Assembly (NCBI RefSeq): GCF_001649575.2
Contig: NC_051431.1
Location: 15,156,514 to 15,220,513 of the forward strand
DNA from: Kryptolebias marmoratus
Taxonomy: Eukaryota > Chordata > Actinopteri > Cyprinodontiformes > Rivulidae
DNA: 64,000 nucleotides
Direction of reading: 5' to 3'
Positions 61,634 to 64,000 of the stretch are shown here, piece after piece. The notes under the pieces are model-generated. The model had not been told where the DNA came from and did no database searches. It worked only from the letters and a program-made list of their open reading frames with translations. Made by a program: the position numbers and the translations under genes. Position 1 is the first letter of the stretch, and each line of letters opens with the position of its first letter.

Positions 61634-63435
61634 TTTCTCCTTCCCAGAACTTAACTGTAAAAAAGCAGGGGCCATATATAGATATTTTTCTGATAAATGC
61701 AATAACGAGATTTATATTGTATTACATTTATATACAATCACAATAGAAAAAAATGCAGATTTGAACAGACCTCAGTTCATTTTAAATTTTGAAAAGACCT
61801 CTTAGAATAAATGTGATTAATTGATATGACATGATTTGGGATTTAAACTCAAATTACTCAAATTAGGACATTACAAGAAAAAAACTTTTATTGATAGTAA
61901 CACATGATGCAACAACTCAGGGTTGTTACTGTCGTATTGATTTTTTGATTGTTAAAACATTTTTTTTTTTTACTTTTTGCTGTTGGCAGTATTTCCTGTA
62001 GAAGCCATTGTCCAAGATTATAAACTGTACTATTAGTTTTGTAATTCATGCTTTATTTATTGTAAACCATGTTCACGGTTTGTAAACTGTGTACATGCAT
62101 TTATAAACCATAACCTCAGGTTTCCAAAACTCATGTTCAGTTAGCAAAGTCAACATACAGTTTATGAACATAGTTCTATTTTTTTTTTTTCTTAGCTGAC
62201 ACTGGACACTGCTCTGTCATTTTCCTATTAATTCAGTGATTTAAAGAGTTATCCTAAATCTTTAAAAACTTCAAGTCTTATGGGATATTCTAACAAAATT
62301 ATAAGTACGTTGAACATTACACCCATTGTGAACATTTCTTTTCTTGAAGTTTGTGCAAATGTTCATATTTAAAACTCTCCGAGAACTTGTAATGAAAAAA
62401 AAAGAGATTTAATTAACAAGCTAATTGTTATTGTCATATTTACAGTGTTAATTAAAAATCTTACCTTGTTCCCCTGTAGTGTCTCCATCCTCCTACCCAC
62501 TTTTTAATCACTTGACTACAAGAATTTCTAATTGCCTCTTGTGCCATTTTCATTTTTAACCATTAACACATGAGCTAACAATACTCTCCTCCTGTCAGCC
62601 AGTCAATGTGGCCTTTGTGAATAGCACCAGGTTTTCCCTGGACCTCCTACAATGTGACAGTTAATCATTTCTGAATGTTCACATTACGGTTCTAATGGGG
62701 CCAGAAGTAAGAAATTTGTTGCAAGGTTAACAAGAAGGACGTTGGGTCAAATTCAGTTGCTTTTTGGACTGGATAGGCATAAACTTCAAAGTCAAAAAAG
62801 ACATCGGCATTCACTTTTTAAAAAAACTGAATGCCTTTTTTTTAAGACACAATGGGGTTTTAATTGGTTAAGATTACTAGGCCATAAAATTAAAGGCACT
62901 GTAACTGTTTTAAGATCAGAGGGCCTTGAGTCTTTTTGGAATTCAGATTTGTGAGGATTGTTCGTTTTTGGGATATTTTTGAATATCTTTTTTTACTTTC
63001 TGCTTCCACACTGAATCACTGAAGGTCAGAAAGCTGGTAAGATGTGTAAGGGCTTTCCTATTTCCATATCCATTTGGAAGGAAGTATTTACAGCCTTTGT
63101 CTGCATCCTGTAAAACTTTAATTAGCTCAAGAGCAAAATAATTGTATGAGTGTGGTTGAAGACGATTTATTGTTAAAGTTACACTGAACAGAAATATATA
63201 TATATATATATATATTTTGTTATAATCTTTACTAGTTTTCTGTTACCATGGAGATCTAGCCGTGCTCAAAGAGGGCCTCCTTCCTAATACAAACAACTTT
63301 GACTTTCAGTTCAACACAGCTGGTTAAGCTGGAAATCTAGCTTTTTATACCCCTCAATCAGGGATTCAAGTGGAGCAACCGAGTATGTGACTGCTTTTAT
63401 TAATTTAAGTATAATCATGTGCTGTTCTAGACTGA
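61634..63435. other. AT-rich non-coding stretch
   Basis: No gene seen. Homopolymer T-runs near 61.96 and 62.18 kb and the AT microsatellite at 63.19 kb are the only structure. Confidence 0.55.
63193..63216. repeat. AT microsatellite
   Basis: About 11 uninterrupted AT dinucleotides. Confidence 0.9.
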
Positions 63436-63765
63436 ACTTTTTTCCCAAGTTTTGCCAATAAAGGGATAGTCTAGCCATTTTTGAAATGATGTTCTAGTAA
63501 GATAATATTAAACTTCTACACTTTTGCATGACACCGATTGTTTAATTTGCAGCTGTTTTCTTGACCAAAATCGCCTGTGACTTAATGAATGTATGCGTGC
63601 CGAGCACAGATATATGCCGAAGACGCTGAGGTTGTAAATGTAATCAGATGATCAGTGTGTCTCGTCAGGCAGAAAGTTTACTCAGCTCCTGTCGGAGTGA
63701 TGGAATATCACTTCAAAAATGACAAGACTATCCCTTTATTGGCAAAACTTGTTGGGAAAAAAATC
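63436..63765. mobile_element. MITE with ~50-bp terminal inverted repeats
   Basis: The left arm (63436-63491, core ccaataaagggatagtct, then agccatttttgaaatgat) pairs with the right arm (63709-63765, atcacttcaaaaatgac, tatccctttattgg, caaaacttgttgggaaaa). Arms match over about 50 bp with a few mismatches and a small indel. The interior of about 215 bp has no transposase. The small size, long inverted ends and lack of coding capacity define a non-autonomous DNA element. Its 'taaaggga...ttttgaa.tgat.ttct' ends resemble family B, so it may be a subfamily. Confidence 0.8.
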
Positions 63766-63858
63766 AGATCTTTGAGCTTGAACAAAATAATACACAAGCA
63801 TATTTCAGTTTCATTCTGCCTGAAACACACAAAGCATCAGTGGTATTTTGATAAATGG

Positions 63859-63892
63859 TATGTGTGTGTGTATATATATATATATATATACA
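63859..63892. repeat. Compound GT/AT microsatellite
   Basis: GT units pass directly into AT units next to the terminal transposon fragment. Confidence 0.9.
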
Positions 63893-64000
63893 GGTGCTGG
63901 TCATAAAATTAGAATATCATGAAAAAGTAGATTGATTTCAGTAATTCCATTTAAAAAGTGAAACTTGTATATTATATTCATACATTACATACAAACTCAT
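63893..64000 (+). mobile_element. Start of a teleost DNA transposon, cut by the window edge
   Basis: The sequence caggtgctggtcataaaatt, then agaatatcatgaaaaagt and gtaattccattt, is the start of a repeat I recognise as very common in teleost genomes. It directly follows a TATATA run, which fits insertion at TA. Only about 108 bp are present, so no transposase can be assessed. Confidence 0.75.

Noticed and set aside
1..64000. Search for a novel defence, mobile or operon-type system, tRNA/rRNA genes or CRISPR-like arrays
   Set aside because: Gene density, splice signals and repeat types are vertebrate. No evenly spaced direct repeats with unique spacers, and no cloverleaf-like tRNA, were recognised.

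Overview
This window is vertebrate nuclear DNA, almost certainly from a teleost fish. It is AT-rich, has very few coding exons, and is crowded with decayed transposons. These include a Tc1-like element, teleost SINE-like elements with ATGG tails, and DNA-element termini common in ray-finned fish. Several dispersed families also recur within the window. I cannot name the species from sequence alone.

The only convincing coding sequence is one exon at 42809-43535 (+). It encodes the end of a fibronectin type III domain, one transmembrane helix and a cytoplasmic tail of about 150 residues. It belongs to the LRFN/SALM family of synaptic adhesion proteins and most resembles LRFN5 (SALM5). The LRR, Ig and most of the FN3 exons are absent from the 42.8 kb upstream, so that stretch is best read as a long intron (or as gene-poor DNA if the exon is isolated). 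The annotated stop overlaps a plausible splice donor. Two downstream candidate exons (49320-49362 and 50481-50654) have good splice signals and a compatible reading phase, so an alternative C-terminus is possible.

Layout. 1-42.2 kb: AT-rich non-coding DNA with two self-defined repeat families. 'Family A' copies are 200-550 bp in both orientations, with the diagnostic core 'ctcatgaaccactggatg...gctataactcagtcag'. 'Family B' copies are up to about 720 bp with inverted ends of about 95 bp and look like non-autonomous DNA transposons. Also here are SINE-like fragments, a local duplication (about 12.0 and 17.1 kb), a truncated DNA element (12.4-13.1 kb) and a Tc1-like relic with recognisable inverted ends (37.03-38.37 kb). 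42.2-44.2 kb: an LTR-like block, the LRFN exon and its probable 3' UTR. 44.2-64 kb: more non-coding DNA, a degenerate minisatellite (45 kb), candidate distal exons (49.3-51.5 kb), a 31-bp-arm hairpin (57.0 kb), a SINE (61.3 kb), a MITE with inverted ends of about 50 bp (63.4-63.8 kb) and the start of another transposon cut by the window edge.

The other long open frames are low-complexity, antisense or repeat-derived, and I do not call them genes. No RNA genes, CRISPR arrays or prokaryotic features were seen.
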